Origin: an uncultured Kiritimatiellota bacterium
GTDB taxonomy: Bacteria > Verrucomicrobiota > Kiritimatiellia > RFP12 > UBA1067
Length of the DNA stretch: 64,000 bases
Reading direction: 5' to 3'
NCBI GenBank assembly: GCA_934621385.1
Contig: CAKTUI010000002.1
Coordinates: 42,351-106,350, forward strand
Each line of letters starts with the position of its first letter. The first letter of the stretch is position 1. The translations under genes were made by a program, and so were the position numbers. Positions 26,758-34,677 of this stretch are shown here, piece after piece. Below the pieces are notes generated by a model. It saw nothing but the letters and a program-made list of their open reading frames with translations, was not told the origin of the DNA and searched no databases.

Positions 26758-27492
26758 TCAATAAGTTCTCAACAGAATCTCGGAAGGCAGCAGGTACTGG
26801 TCACCCTTCTTGTGGGAAATGCCGCAGCGTTCGAGTTCAGCAATGACAGTTCCAGAGAGGATGTTGCCATTGTCGGAGAAGAACTTCTCCAACGCGGCTC
26901 GTTTCTTCGCAAGATTGCCGTTCGGCTCGTTTGCGACGAGGACACCCTCAAGTACCTGTGCGCGGCGGATGCGCCCTTCGGCTTCCGCCTTTTCACGGGC
27001 TTCTCTCACGACCTCCAGTACCTGGTCACGCGTTTCACCGGGGAAACGATCAGGCAGATCAACATCGCGGTCGAGAAGTGCAAGTGCATTCGGGTTGCGC
27101 TCCTGAAGGTCGATTTCCTTCGACTTCTCCGCATCCAGTTCGGCGCGAACCTGTGCAAGTTCCACATGAAGGGACGAATTTGCCGCGCTCATCTGGGCAA
27201 GATCGTCCGAGCGTTTCGCTATTTCCGCGTCCTTCAGAACCATGGAGGCCTTCAGCGCGGCGATTTCCGCGCCCTGTGCGCTCCGCTCGGTCTCCATTTG
27301 CTCAACCTTCGCTCGAAGTGCCGCGATTTCCTCGTCCTGCTTCGCCTTGTCAGCGGCAAGTTCCTCGACGACAACCTTCTGAACATCGAGTTCCTCAGGT
27401 TCTTCCGGCTCAACAGGCCTTGGCGTGGTTCGCTTCGCCTGCATCGTCCGTGGGTCAATCTCACGCGGACGCATGAATTCTTCAAAGTTCAT
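26758..27492 (-). CDS. coiled-coil protein of unknown function
   Basis: 244 residues, soluble. A Pro/Glu-rich start (PRPVEPEEPEELD) leads into a long heptad coiled coil (about 45-135, VVVEELAADKAKQDEEIAAL). The globular C-terminal part (about 140-244) includes FPGETRDQVLEVVREAREKA and ends in a small helical domain. The ATG overlaps the stop of the upstream RNA methyltransferase gene by 3 bases (ATGA), so the two are translated together. I do not recognise the family. Confidence 0.85.
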   Translation of the reverse strand: MNFEEFMRPREIDPRTMQAKRTTPRPVEPEEPEELDVQKVVVEELAADKAKQDEEIAALRAKVEQMETERSAQGAEIAALKASMVLKDAEIAKRSDDLAQMSAANSSLHVELAQVRAELDAEKSKEIDLQERNPNALALLDRDVDLPDRFPGETRDQVLEVVREAREKAEAEGRIRRAQVLEGVLVANEPNGNLAKKRAALEKFFSDNGNILSGTVIAELERCGISHKKGDQYLLPSEILLRTY

Positions 27493-28802
27493 TGTTCAAC
27501 ATCCTGTTGCTGAGGGTTGACTTCCTGCGCGGCACTTTCGTCCTTCGGCTCGACCGCCGGTGGTGGCACGGCCTCCACTTCCTGCGGCTTGAGTTCACAA
27601 CCCGGATAGATGAAAAGTCGGCAGTCAATCGGTCCGTTGAAAAACGGAATGCGCGTTTTGTAGTCAAGTTTGATGAGTTTTGCAAGGTCGGGATTGCCGG
27701 TGATAAGTCCACCCATCCAACCGCGGCACTTCTCGTTCATGAATATGCCGATTCGCTCGTAGACCGGCGCAAGTTCCTCAAATGTCCCGAGGCGGATGCC
27801 ATATTCGGGGTTGAAGAAGACGAAGCCTGTTCCATCCGGAATGGGTGAGTCGGCGAAATCGCAGGCCTTAAACTCAATGTAGGGTGCAACGCCTGCAGCA
27901 ATGGCATTGCTGTGGGCATTCTCAACCGCTTCAGGGGAAATATCTGTGGCAATCAAGCGCGGCAGATTCGCCGTGTTCTCGTTTTTCGTCGCCTCAAGAA
28001 TCATCTCCTTCCAGATTTGCTCGGGCGAAGCACCGAGTTTCTGGCGCGGCGCCACGATGGGGGCCTTCTCACCGGGAATAATCTGTCCATAGCCCTTGAT
28101 GGACTGGAAGGCGAAATGGCCCTTGAGCGAACCCGGCTGACGGTTCATCGCCATCATCGCCGCCTCAATTGCGGGCGTTCCACTGCCGCACATCGGAAAG
28201 AGGAAGGGACTCTTGCGATCCCAGCCCATTGCCATGATGCAGGCGGCGGCCAGCGTTTCCTGCATGGGCGCGGAACCTGGAATCTTTCGATAGCCGCGCT
28301 TAGAGAGCGGTTCGCCGGATGTGTCGAGGTAGATGATGACCTCATCGCGCTCCCAGTAGACGAAAACCGCCGCGCCAATGTTCTCACCGCCCGAATCGGG
28401 ACGCCGTTGGCACTTCTCGCGCATCCTGTCCGCAATCGCGTCCTTCGTATAGAGCGAAGGAAGGCGCGTGTCGCGAATCGTGTAGTTGTGGACGATTGAA
28501 GAGACAGAGAAGTACCCGTCCGCCTCCAGCAGATTCTCCCAGTCAATCGACAAGGCCAACTGGTAAAGATCGCGGATGTTTCGGCACTCCGTGCGCAGAA
28601 GCGGCACGAGAACGCGGTGGGCCGTGCGAAGCGAGAGGTTGAGGCGCATAACGTCCCTCATTTCGCCGCGCACAACAACCGTGTTTTCAGTCACCTCAAT
28701 GGGCTTGTAGCCGAGAGCAACTACCTCTTTCTCCGTCCAGCGCGACAGTTCCTTCGCACACGAGATGATGATAGGATAATTCTTATCCGTCCAAATTTTC
28801 AT
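27489..28802 (-). CDS. THUMP-domain RNA methyltransferase (RlmL N-terminal type)
   Basis: 437 residues. The N-terminal ferredoxin-like/THUMP half (about 1-160) is followed by the family region GYRKIPGSAPMQETLAAACI and a Rossmann methyltransferase domain with SAM motif I (FLFPMCGSGTPAIEAAMMAM) and ATDIS. It is predicted to make m2G in 23S rRNA, as RlmL does. The catalytic motif near residue 331 reads NPEYG, not NPPYG, an unusual change in the target-base pocket. A Glu/Pro-rich tail of about 35 residues follows. TAGG lies just before the ATG, and dnaN ends 37 bases upstream. Confidence 0.85.
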   Translation of the reverse strand: MKIWTDKNYPIIISCAKELSRWTEKEVVALGYKPIEVTENTVVVRGEMRDVMRLNLSLRTAHRVLVPLLRTECRNIRDLYQLALSIDWENLLEADGYFSVSSIVHNYTIRDTRLPSLYTKDAIADRMREKCQRRPDSGGENIGAAVFVYWERDEVIIYLDTSGEPLSKRGYRKIPGSAPMQETLAAACIMAMGWDRKSPFLFPMCGSGTPAIEAAMMAMNRQPGSLKGHFAFQSIKGYGQIIPGEKAPIVAPRQKLGASPEQIWKEMILEATKNENTANLPRLIATDISPEAVENAHSNAIAAGVAPYIEFKACDFADSPIPDGTGFVFFNPEYGIRLGTFEELAPVYERIGIFMNEKCRGWMGGLITGNPDLAKLIKLDYKTRIPFFNGPIDCRLFIYPGCELKPQEVEAVPPPAVEPKDESAAQEVNPQQQDVEQ

Positions 28803-28839
28803 GAGCCTACCCTTTTACTTTCGATGAGAAGACAAAAAA

Positions 28840-29934
28840 TCAATTGATGCGCAGCGGCATCAGCACGTAGATAAACGGAATCGAGCAGTTGATGACCGCA
28901 GGAGAATGACCGTTGTTGAGCTTGATGAAGACCTCGTCGTCGTCAATCGCCTTCAGCGGATCCATCAAGTAGGACGGATTGAACATGATTTCGATACGCT
29001 CGCCTGCATACTTGATTGGCACCTCATCCTTCGCCTCGCCGATATCACTCGCGGCGGATGTCACGGTCAACTTGTTGCCTTCGAAAATGAGCTTCGTCGA
29101 GTGCGCCTCATCAATCGTCATTACGCTCGCACGGTCAAGCGCATTCAGGAGCAACTGGCGGTCGATGGTAATCTTCTCGGCGCATTCGGCAGGAATCACC
29201 TGCTTGTAGTTCGGATAGGTATCGTCGATGAGTTTCGAGAAGACCTCGACCCCTTCCAACTCGAAGCTAATCTTTGAGGCCTGGATGCGAATCTTCACTT
29301 CACCCTCGCCGGGCAGCGAACGCATCAGCTCCTGGACGGTCTTTAAGGGAAGGATAATATCCTTCTCATCGCTCGGCGGGAACTCAACCTCATTCTCGAC
29401 AAGCGCCAAACGGCGACCATCTGTCGCAACGACCGTCAGCTTCTGGTCCTTGAAGCTCATGAGAACGCCCTTCAGCGTGCGACGCGTGTCGTCCTGTGCG
29501 GCCGCGTACGAGGTCTTTCGCAACATCTCGTGCAGGGTCTGGCGCGGCATCTTGTATTCGCAGTAGTCACCGTCAATCGAAAACCGGGGAAATTCCTTCG
29601 CCGAAATGCCCGCAAGCTTGAAGAGCGAACTGCCAGCGGAAATCTTCGCACGGTCGTTCTCGTCAATTTCGACCTCAATAACACCTTCCGGAGCCTTGAG
29701 AACCGAGTTGGCCAGCAACTTGACCGGCAGCGTCGACTCGCCCTCCTCCTTCACATCACAGGGAACAGAACTGCGGATGGAAATGTCGATATCGGTCGTC
29801 GTCAGGTTCAGCTTGCCGTCCTTCGCCTCCATCATCACGTTCTGGAGAACGGGTGTACACCCCTTCCCGCCGACGATGTTCTGAACCGCCTTCAGTCCTT
29901 CGATAAAAGTCGACCTTACGATGCTGAATTTCAT
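28840..29934 (-). CDS. dnaN: DNA polymerase III beta subunit (sliding clamp)
   Basis: 364 residues, the usual size. Three clamp domains are apparent. The N-terminus FIEGLKAVQNIVGGKG and the C-terminal motif YVLMPLRIN (equivalent of MPMRL) are conserved. It encircles DNA and tethers polymerase III. AGGAG lies 8 bases before the ATG. It lies downstream of dnaA on the same strand, the classical origin-region order, but with a 251-base gap holding its own promoter and DnaA-box-like words. Confidence 0.97.
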   Translation of the reverse strand: MKFSIVRSTFIEGLKAVQNIVGGKGCTPVLQNVMMEAKDGKLNLTTTDIDISIRSSVPCDVKEEGESTLPVKLLANSVLKAPEGVIEVEIDENDRAKISAGSSLFKLAGISAKEFPRFSIDGDYCEYKMPRQTLHEMLRKTSYAAAQDDTRRTLKGVLMSFKDQKLTVVATDGRRLALVENEVEFPPSDEKDIILPLKTVQELMRSLPGEGEVKIRIQASKISFELEGVEVFSKLIDDTYPNYKQVIPAECAEKITIDRQLLLNALDRASVMTIDEAHSTKLIFEGNKLTVTSAASDIGEAKDEVPIKYAGERIEIMFNPSYLMDPLKAIDDDEVFIKLNNGHSPAVINCSIPFIYVLMPLRIN

Positions 29935-29975
29935 TTGTTGCTCCTAACTATTCTTCTTCAAGTTGTCGGTTGTGA

Positions 29976-29984
29976 ATTGTACCA
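29976..29984 (-). promoter_or_regulatory. extended -10 promoter of dnaN
   Basis: Minus strand TATTTGGTACAAT, with -10 TACAAT at 29976-29981 preceded by TGG, 42 bases upstream of the start. Confidence 0.5.
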
Positions 29985-30030
29985 AATACTGAGTATAATT
30001 TAAAGTATATCTATTTACTAATAGTAGACT

Positions 30031-30039
30031 TGTTGATAA
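30031..30039 (-). other. DnaA-box-like word between dnaA and dnaN
   Basis: TGTTGATAA on the plus strand (TTATCAACA on the minus). Looser variants follow at about 30122 (TGTTGATTT) and 30172 (TTATCGACG). It may mediate DnaA control of dnaN. Confidence 0.45.
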
Positions 30040-30185
30040 TGTTCATAACTCGGTTAGAGCCATGTTTTACTGGGTTTTCTCTTTGTTGCGACGTTGATGA
30101 ACCGAGGCATAAGATTTTGACAGCTGTTGATTTCTCGCTTGATTGAAGATGAATGTCGACAAGTGGTGAAGTTATCGACGCATTA

Positions 30186-31607
30186 TCAATCGACTTTGTC
30201 GGCAAGATCGTAGCCGAGTTCCGTGAGGAGATGCTCCAAATTGTCCTTGAGTTCAGGCTCGACATCCAGGCGCTTTGAGATTGTCTTCACACCATGGAGA
30301 ATTGTCGCGTGCGTGCGCCCGAACTTGTTTGCAATGTCGGCCAGGTTCTTCGAGGAGAACTTTCGTGCAATGTACATGGCGAGTTGACGTGGGGTCACAA
30401 GTGACGCGGTGCGCTCAGACGAGAGAATCTGTTCCTTCGTCACAGAGTAGTGTGAGGCGACGGCCTCCTGTATTTCCTCAATTGTGACCTTTTTCTGCTT
30501 CTTTTCCTTCTCAATGAAGTCCTTGAGCAGGTGTGAGAGAACATCATCGTTGAGCTGAATGGACCTGTCAAGCCGCATCATGACGTTGACCTTCGCGAGG
30601 GCGCCTTCCATTGCACGGACATGGCTCTTGATGTTCTGTGCGATGAACTTGAGGGTCGTTTCAGGAATCTGCGGAGTGATTGACTCAGACTTCTTCTTGA
30701 GAATTGCCAGTCGGGTCTCGTAGCTCGGCATTTCGATTTCCTGCACCATTCCGCCCTCAAAGCGCGAAATTAGCCGTTCCTCAATGGCCGGCAGATTCTT
30801 CGGTGCGACGTCGGATGTCATGACAATCTGCTTTTCCTTGCTGGTCAGGGCATTGAAGGTGTTGAAGAACTCCTCCTGACACTGCTTGCCCTTCTGGAAG
30901 AACTGAACATCATCCACAAGAAGAACATCTATTTTACGATATTTCTCTCTAAATGAATGAATTTCACCATTTTGCAGAGATGTGACATACTCGTTCAGGA
31001 ACTCCTCAGCCGTCAGGTAGCAGACGGACATCCGTGGATTCTTGCGGCGAATCTCGTTGCCGATTGACTGCATGAGGTGGGTCTTGCCGAGTCCTGTGCC
31101 ACCGTGGATGAAGAGCGGGTTATATCCTCTTTTGCCAGGATGTTCCGCCACACCCTTTGCTGCCGCGTAGGCCCAACTGTTTGATGGCCCCGTCACAAAC
31201 TCCTTGAAGGTGTATTCCTCGTTCAGTGGCATCGTTGAGACGAACGGTTTCGTATTCGCGTCAGTTTCATCCGTTCGTGTTTGACTTTGGGGCTGTTGAA
31301 CGGTCGGGATGACGATTGTTTTGCTGGCGGTTTCATCCACGAGAAAGTCGAGGTTGACCGATTTTGATGCGCCAACGAGATGAAGGGAGCTGACAAGTTG
31401 GTCGTGATACTTATCTCGCAACATATCAGCGGCAAATGAGTTGCTGGCGTAGATTTTAATTGAATTAGCGTCAAGATCCTGACTGACCGAAGTAATCATG
31501 CAAAAGTGCCGCTCAGCCTGTTCGCGTTCCTCTTGGGTCTGAAGAGTCAAAAGGTAAACGGTCTTTGCCCGTTCCCATAGGGTATTCGAAATGTTTTCTT
31601 CGCTCAT
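30186..31607 (-). CDS. dnaA: chromosomal replication initiator DnaA
   Basis: 473 residues. Domain I is at 1-85, a linker runs to about 125, and the AAA+ domain III follows with Walker A GGTGLGKTH (169-177) and Walker B VLLVDDVQFF (228-237). Domain IV has the DNA-binding signature NKFGRTHATILHGVKTI near the C-terminus. It opens the origin by binding DnaA boxes; TTATCAACA words occur on both sides of the gene and in the 33.6-kb spacer. AGAGG lies before the ATG. Confidence 0.98.
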   Translation of the reverse strand: MSEENISNTLWERAKTVYLLTLQTQEEREQAERHFCMITSVSQDLDANSIKIYASNSFAADMLRDKYHDQLVSSLHLVGASKSVNLDFLVDETASKTIVIPTVQQPQSQTRTDETDANTKPFVSTMPLNEEYTFKEFVTGPSNSWAYAAAKGVAEHPGKRGYNPLFIHGGTGLGKTHLMQSIGNEIRRKNPRMSVCYLTAEEFLNEYVTSLQNGEIHSFREKYRKIDVLLVDDVQFFQKGKQCQEEFFNTFNALTSKEKQIVMTSDVAPKNLPAIEERLISRFEGGMVQEIEMPSYETRLAILKKKSESITPQIPETTLKFIAQNIKSHVRAMEGALAKVNVMMRLDRSIQLNDDVLSHLLKDFIEKEKKQKKVTIEEIQEAVASHYSVTKEQILSSERTASLVTPRQLAMYIARKFSSKNLADIANKFGRTHATILHGVKTISKRLDVEPELKDNLEHLLTELGYDLADKVD

Positions 31608-31645
31608 TTTCCTCTATTCGTCACCTTTCTTCTCTTGATGACATT

Positions 31646-31654
31646 AATATACCA
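31646..31654 (-). promoter_or_regulatory. extended -10 promoter of dnaA
   Basis: Minus strand TTATGGTATATT, with -10 TATATT at 31646-31651 preceded by TGG, 38 bases upstream of the dnaA start. Confidence 0.5.
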
Positions 31655-31701
31655 TAAATATTCGGCGAAGTGCAAAAAAGAAGTCTTCAGATGTCTTCAG
31701 G

Positions 31702-31724
31702 TTATAAACATAAAATGTTGATAA
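31702..31724. other. DnaA-box-like words upstream of dnaA
   Basis: TTATAAACA at 31702-31710 and TGTTGATAA at 31716-31724, in the 118-base gap between mnmG and dnaA. Their position suggests autoregulation of dnaA. Confidence 0.5.
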
Positions 31725-31725
31725 C

Positions 31726-33552
31726 TCAAATATGTCCTCTTTTGATGATAATTGCGAGAATTGCGACATCTGCTGGGTTGACACCTGGAATTCGTGAGGC
31801 CTGTGCAAGCGTCTCTGGGCGATGCTTCTTGAGTTTCTCGCGGCTCTCGTAGCGTACCGACAGGCACTGGTCGTAGTTCAGCCAGTGGGGAATCACGATC
31901 TTCTCATCGTTCTTTGCCTTTTCCGCAACCTTTCTTTCCTGCTCGATGTAAGGAGCATAATGTTCAATAATATTTTTTTCTTTCTGAATCAATTCGATTG
32001 GGCAAGTCTCAAAGTAAGGTATCTCATCGGTTTCATTGGTTGAGTTGAGATAGCGGATGATATCGTGAGTCTCCTTTCTGAACGCGGCAGAATGAATGGC
32101 GACGCGGTCAGCCGCATCCGCAAGACGGTAGCGTGCATTGTCCTGTCTCAGAAGTAGTCTTCTTTCAGCACGACTGGTGAACATGCGATAGGGTTCATCC
32201 GTTCCCTTTGTGACAAGGTCGTCGATCATGACACCGATGTAGGCATCCTGTCGGTTCAAAATAAGAGGCGGTTCGTTTCGAGAGAGGAAAGCCGCATTGA
32301 TGCCAGCAATGATACCCTGTCCTGCTGCTTCCTCATAGCCAGTCGTTCCATTGATTTGTCCGGCAAAGAAAAGGCCGGCAATACGCTTTGATTCAAGCGA
32401 ATGAGTGAGTTCACGAGCATCAATGCCATCATACTCAATCGCGTATGCGTATGCAAGAAATTCGGCCTGTTCGAGTCCAGGAACTGAATGGACCATTTCT
32501 TCCTGCACTTTTTTTGGTAAACAGCAGCTCAGACCATTTGGGTAGATGACTTGACCAGCAGAATCCTCTGGTTCCAATATGACATGATGCTGAGTTGCCG
32601 TAGAAAAGCGAACAATCTTATCCTCAATTGAGGGACAGTACCGAACTCCCGTTCCTTTGATTTCACCTCCGTAGAGTGCAGAGTTTTTAAGATTCGAGCG
32701 AATGATTTCATGTGTTTTAGGGGTTGTATGTGTGAGCCAACAGGGAAGTTCGAGTAGTTTATAAACTGATTTATCCATTTGTTCCACGTGGAACACTGAC
32801 GATGGAAAAATTTGGGTTGAATTTATTAAAGAAAGACGATTTGAATGTTCCACGTGGAACATAGGGTGCGGAACTTCACCGTCTTGTCGGGTGCAAAGGG
32901 AGAAGTTGCATGAGTTGGCTGTAAGGCGTGGTGGTGTTCCAGTTTTGAGACGAATAAGAGTAAAACCGAGTCTTGAGAGTGAATCTGAGAGCTGGTTGAC
33001 GGCTGGTCGGCCGTCTCCGCCGCTTTCCTGACACTCTTTACCAATCCAAATTCTGCCGCGAAGACTGGTTCCTGATGTAATGACGACAGCCTGCGCGTGG
33101 ATTGTACCGTGGTGCTCGGTTGTAATGCCGGTGCAGGAGATTTTTCCGCGTCCATCGTCTCTTGTTTCAATTCGTGTGGTAATATCCTCAAGAATGGAGA
33201 GATTTTCCTGATTTGAGAGGATACCTTGCATACGGTTTGTGTATTCGGCTTTTGCGCACTGGGTTCGGGTGGCCCATACGGCAGGTCCGCGGCTAAGATT
33301 GAGTGTCTTTGACTGAAGGGCGGTTGCATCGGCGTTTCGTCCCATTTCGCCGCCAAGAGCGTCAATCTCGTAGACGATGTGACTCTTGGCGAGACCGCCG
33401 ATTGCCGGATTGCACGGCATTCGTGCAATTGACGACTTTTGGGCGGTGATGAGAAGCGTAGACGACCCCATCCGTGCCGATGCCAAGGCTGCCTCTGCCC
33501 CAGCATGACCGCCCCCCACGATAATGACATCAAAATCGACTTCCTGTTTCAT
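31726..33552 (-). CDS. mnmG: tRNA uridine-5-carboxymethylaminomethyl modification enzyme MnmG (GidA)
   Basis: 608 residues, slightly short for the family. The N-terminal FAD-binding motif [20 protein letters not shown] and the downstream [20 protein letters not shown] are diagnostic, as are [20 protein letters not shown] and [14 protein letters not shown]. With MnmE it modifies the wobble uridine of several tRNAs. No Shine-Dalgarno is seen, and TATAAT ends 10 bases before the ATG, so it is leaderless or nearly so. It adjoins the candidate origin, as gidA does in many bacteria. Confidence 0.97.
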   Translation of the reverse strand: MKQEVDFDVIIVGGGHAGAEAALASARMGSSTLLITAQKSSIARMPCNPAIGGLAKSHIVYEIDALGGEMGRNADATALQSKTLNLSRGPAVWATRTQCAKAEYTNRMQGILSNQENLSILEDITTRIETRDDGRGKISCTGITTEHHGTIHAQAVVITSGTSLRGRIWIGKECQESGGDGRPAVNQLSDSLSRLGFTLIRLKTGTPPRLTANSCNFSLCTRQDGEVPHPMFHVEHSNRLSLINSTQIFPSSVFHVEQMDKSVYKLLELPCWLTHTTPKTHEIIRSNLKNSALYGGEIKGTGVRYCPSIEDKIVRFSTATQHHVILEPEDSAGQVIYPNGLSCCLPKKVQEEMVHSVPGLEQAEFLAYAYAIEYDGIDARELTHSLESKRIAGLFFAGQINGTTGYEEAAGQGIIAGINAAFLSRNEPPLILNRQDAYIGVMIDDLVTKGTDEPYRMFTSRAERRLLLRQDNARYRLADAADRVAIHSAAFRKETHDIIRYLNSTNETDEIPYFETCPIELIQKEKNIIEHYAPYIEQERKVAEKAKNDEKIVIPHWLNYDQCLSVRYESREKLKKHRPETLAQASRIPGVNPADVAILAIIIKRGHI

Positions 33553-33562
33553 TGCAGACAGA

Positions 33563-33571
33563 ATTATACCA
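33563..33571 (-). promoter_or_regulatory. extended -10 promoter of mnmG
   Basis: Minus strand AATTTTGGTATAATTC, with -10 TATAAT at 33563-33568, 10 bases before the start codon. Confidence 0.65.
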
Positions 33572-33760
33572 AAATTGTCGACTGTCTTGTGAACAAGATT
33601 TAGATTTGTGTTATTTACACTTTTTATTTTAAATAAGCATTATAAAATCGTGAAAATAGTAAATAAATAACAAAATAATAAGTAAAGTTTTAATAAATCG
33701 TTCAAAAGATATTGACATTTATCATCAGGTTATCAACAATCGGCAAACAGGAGTTTAATA

Positions 33761-33769
33761 TGGTATAAT
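33761..33769 (+). promoter_or_regulatory. extended -10 promoter of the PGM-like gene
   Basis: ATATGGTATAAT with -10 TATAAT at 33764-33769 preceded by TGG; the GTG start follows after 7 bases, so the transcript should be leaderless. Confidence 0.6.
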
Positions 33770-33776
33770 AATCGCC

Positions 33777-34634
33777 GTGAAAGTCGTTTTTCTATTCATA
33801 GATGGCGTTGGCATGCGCGAGTCAGCGACGGACAACCCGGTGAATTCCGAGGTCTGCCCGACGCTTTGCCGTCTGATCCGACTCCATGCGAAACCGATTG
33901 ATGCCTGTCTTGGAATCGATGGTCTGCCCCAGTCGGCTACCGGACAGGCGACAATGTTCACGGGTGTCAACTGCAGTGCCGCGATGCAGCGGCATTGTGA
34001 GGGCTTCCCTGGACCAGAATTGCGCAAGATTATCGGAGAAAACAACCTTTTCTTGCAACTTGAGAAGCGCGGCAAGCGTGTGCGTTTTGCGGATGCCTAC
34101 CTGATTGACTCGGCTGACGAGCTGGCGGCGCGGCGCTTCAAGTCGGTGACGACGGTGATGGCCCTCACAACGCCTGACGTCATTTCAACCGTGGATGACC
34201 TTTGCGACAACAAGGCCTTGATGCAGGATCTGACGCGTGAAACGATACAGGATCGTTATCCCGACATTCCCGTCGTCGACCCGGCGCAGGCCGCCGAGCA
34301 CCTCTTTTCCGTGGCGCGGGAGAACGACTTCACGCTCTTTGAGTTCTTCCAAACGGATGTTGCGGGGCATTCGATGGACTATGATCGTGCCTGTGATGTG
34401 CTCCGGACATACGATCGCTTTCTCTCCGAGCTTGTTCGCTTGGTCGGGGCGGCAGGCATGACGCTTGTTATGACGTCCGACCACGGCAATGTGGAGTCTG
34501 CCCTCGACCGGGGTCACACGCGCAACCCTGTGCCGTTCATCGCCTGCGGACCGAAAGAGGGCTTTCTGCGCGACCGCGTCAGCTCACTTACTGATGTCAC
34601 GCCTGCGCTTCTTGCGGCATTCGATTCAATTTGA
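33777..34634 (+). CDS. PGM/alkaline-phosphatase-superfamily metalloenzyme
   Basis: 285 residues from a GTG at 33777. The start is fixed by the metal-ligand motif VVFLFIDGVGM at residues 3-13. GLPQSATGQATMFTGVN holds the catalytic Ser/Thr region, and DVAGHSMDY and TSDHGNVES supply the other metal ligands, as in cofactor-independent phosphoglycerate mutase. It lacks the inserted transferase domain of true iPGM (about 500 residues), so the substrate is open; a phosphatase or mutase role is inferred. There is no usable Shine-Dalgarno at the start. Confidence 0.85.
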   Translation: MKVVFLFIDGVGMRESATDNPVNSEVCPTLCRLIRLHAKPIDACLGIDGLPQSATGQATMFTGVNCSAAMQRHCEGFPGPELRKIIGENNLFLQLEKRGKRVRFADAYLIDSADELAARRFKSVTTVMALTTPDVISTVDDLCDNKALMQDLTRETIQDRYPDIPVVDPAQAAEHLFSVARENDFTLFEFFQTDVAGHSMDYDRACDVLRTYDRFLSELVRLVGAAGMTLVMTSDHGNVESALDRGHTRNPVPFIACGPKEGFLRDRVSSLTDVTPALLAAFDSI

Positions 34635-34640
34635 TATACT
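34612..34640 (+). promoter_or_regulatory. promoter of the kinase-like gene, overlapping the preceding stop codon
   Basis: TTGCGG (34612-34617), 17-base spacer, TATACT (34635-34640), with TGA of the stop codon supplying the extended -10 TG. It lies 38 bases before the next start. Confidence 0.55.
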
Positions 34641-34677
34641 TTAATCGTTCTAAAGACAAGGAAAGGAAACCAATACG

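Larger units (their letters stand above)
33553..33776. other. candidate chromosomal origin (oriC)
   Basis: The most AT-rich spacer of the window: about 33590-33720 is nearly all A/T (TTTTTATTTTAAATAAGC, AATAAATAACAAAATAATAA) and could be the unwinding element. TTATCAACA lies at 33730-33738 and TTATCATCA at 33719-33727; TTGTGAACA lies near 33589. It separates minus-strand dnaN-dnaA-mnmG from the plus-strand genes, and gene orientation switches here. Neighbouring DnaA-box clusters may form part of a split origin. Confidence 0.65.

Noticed and set aside
33712..33740. TTGACA-type promoter in the origin spacer
   Set aside because: The -10 at the right distance would be AACAAT and the extended -10 at 33764 is too far; not convincing.
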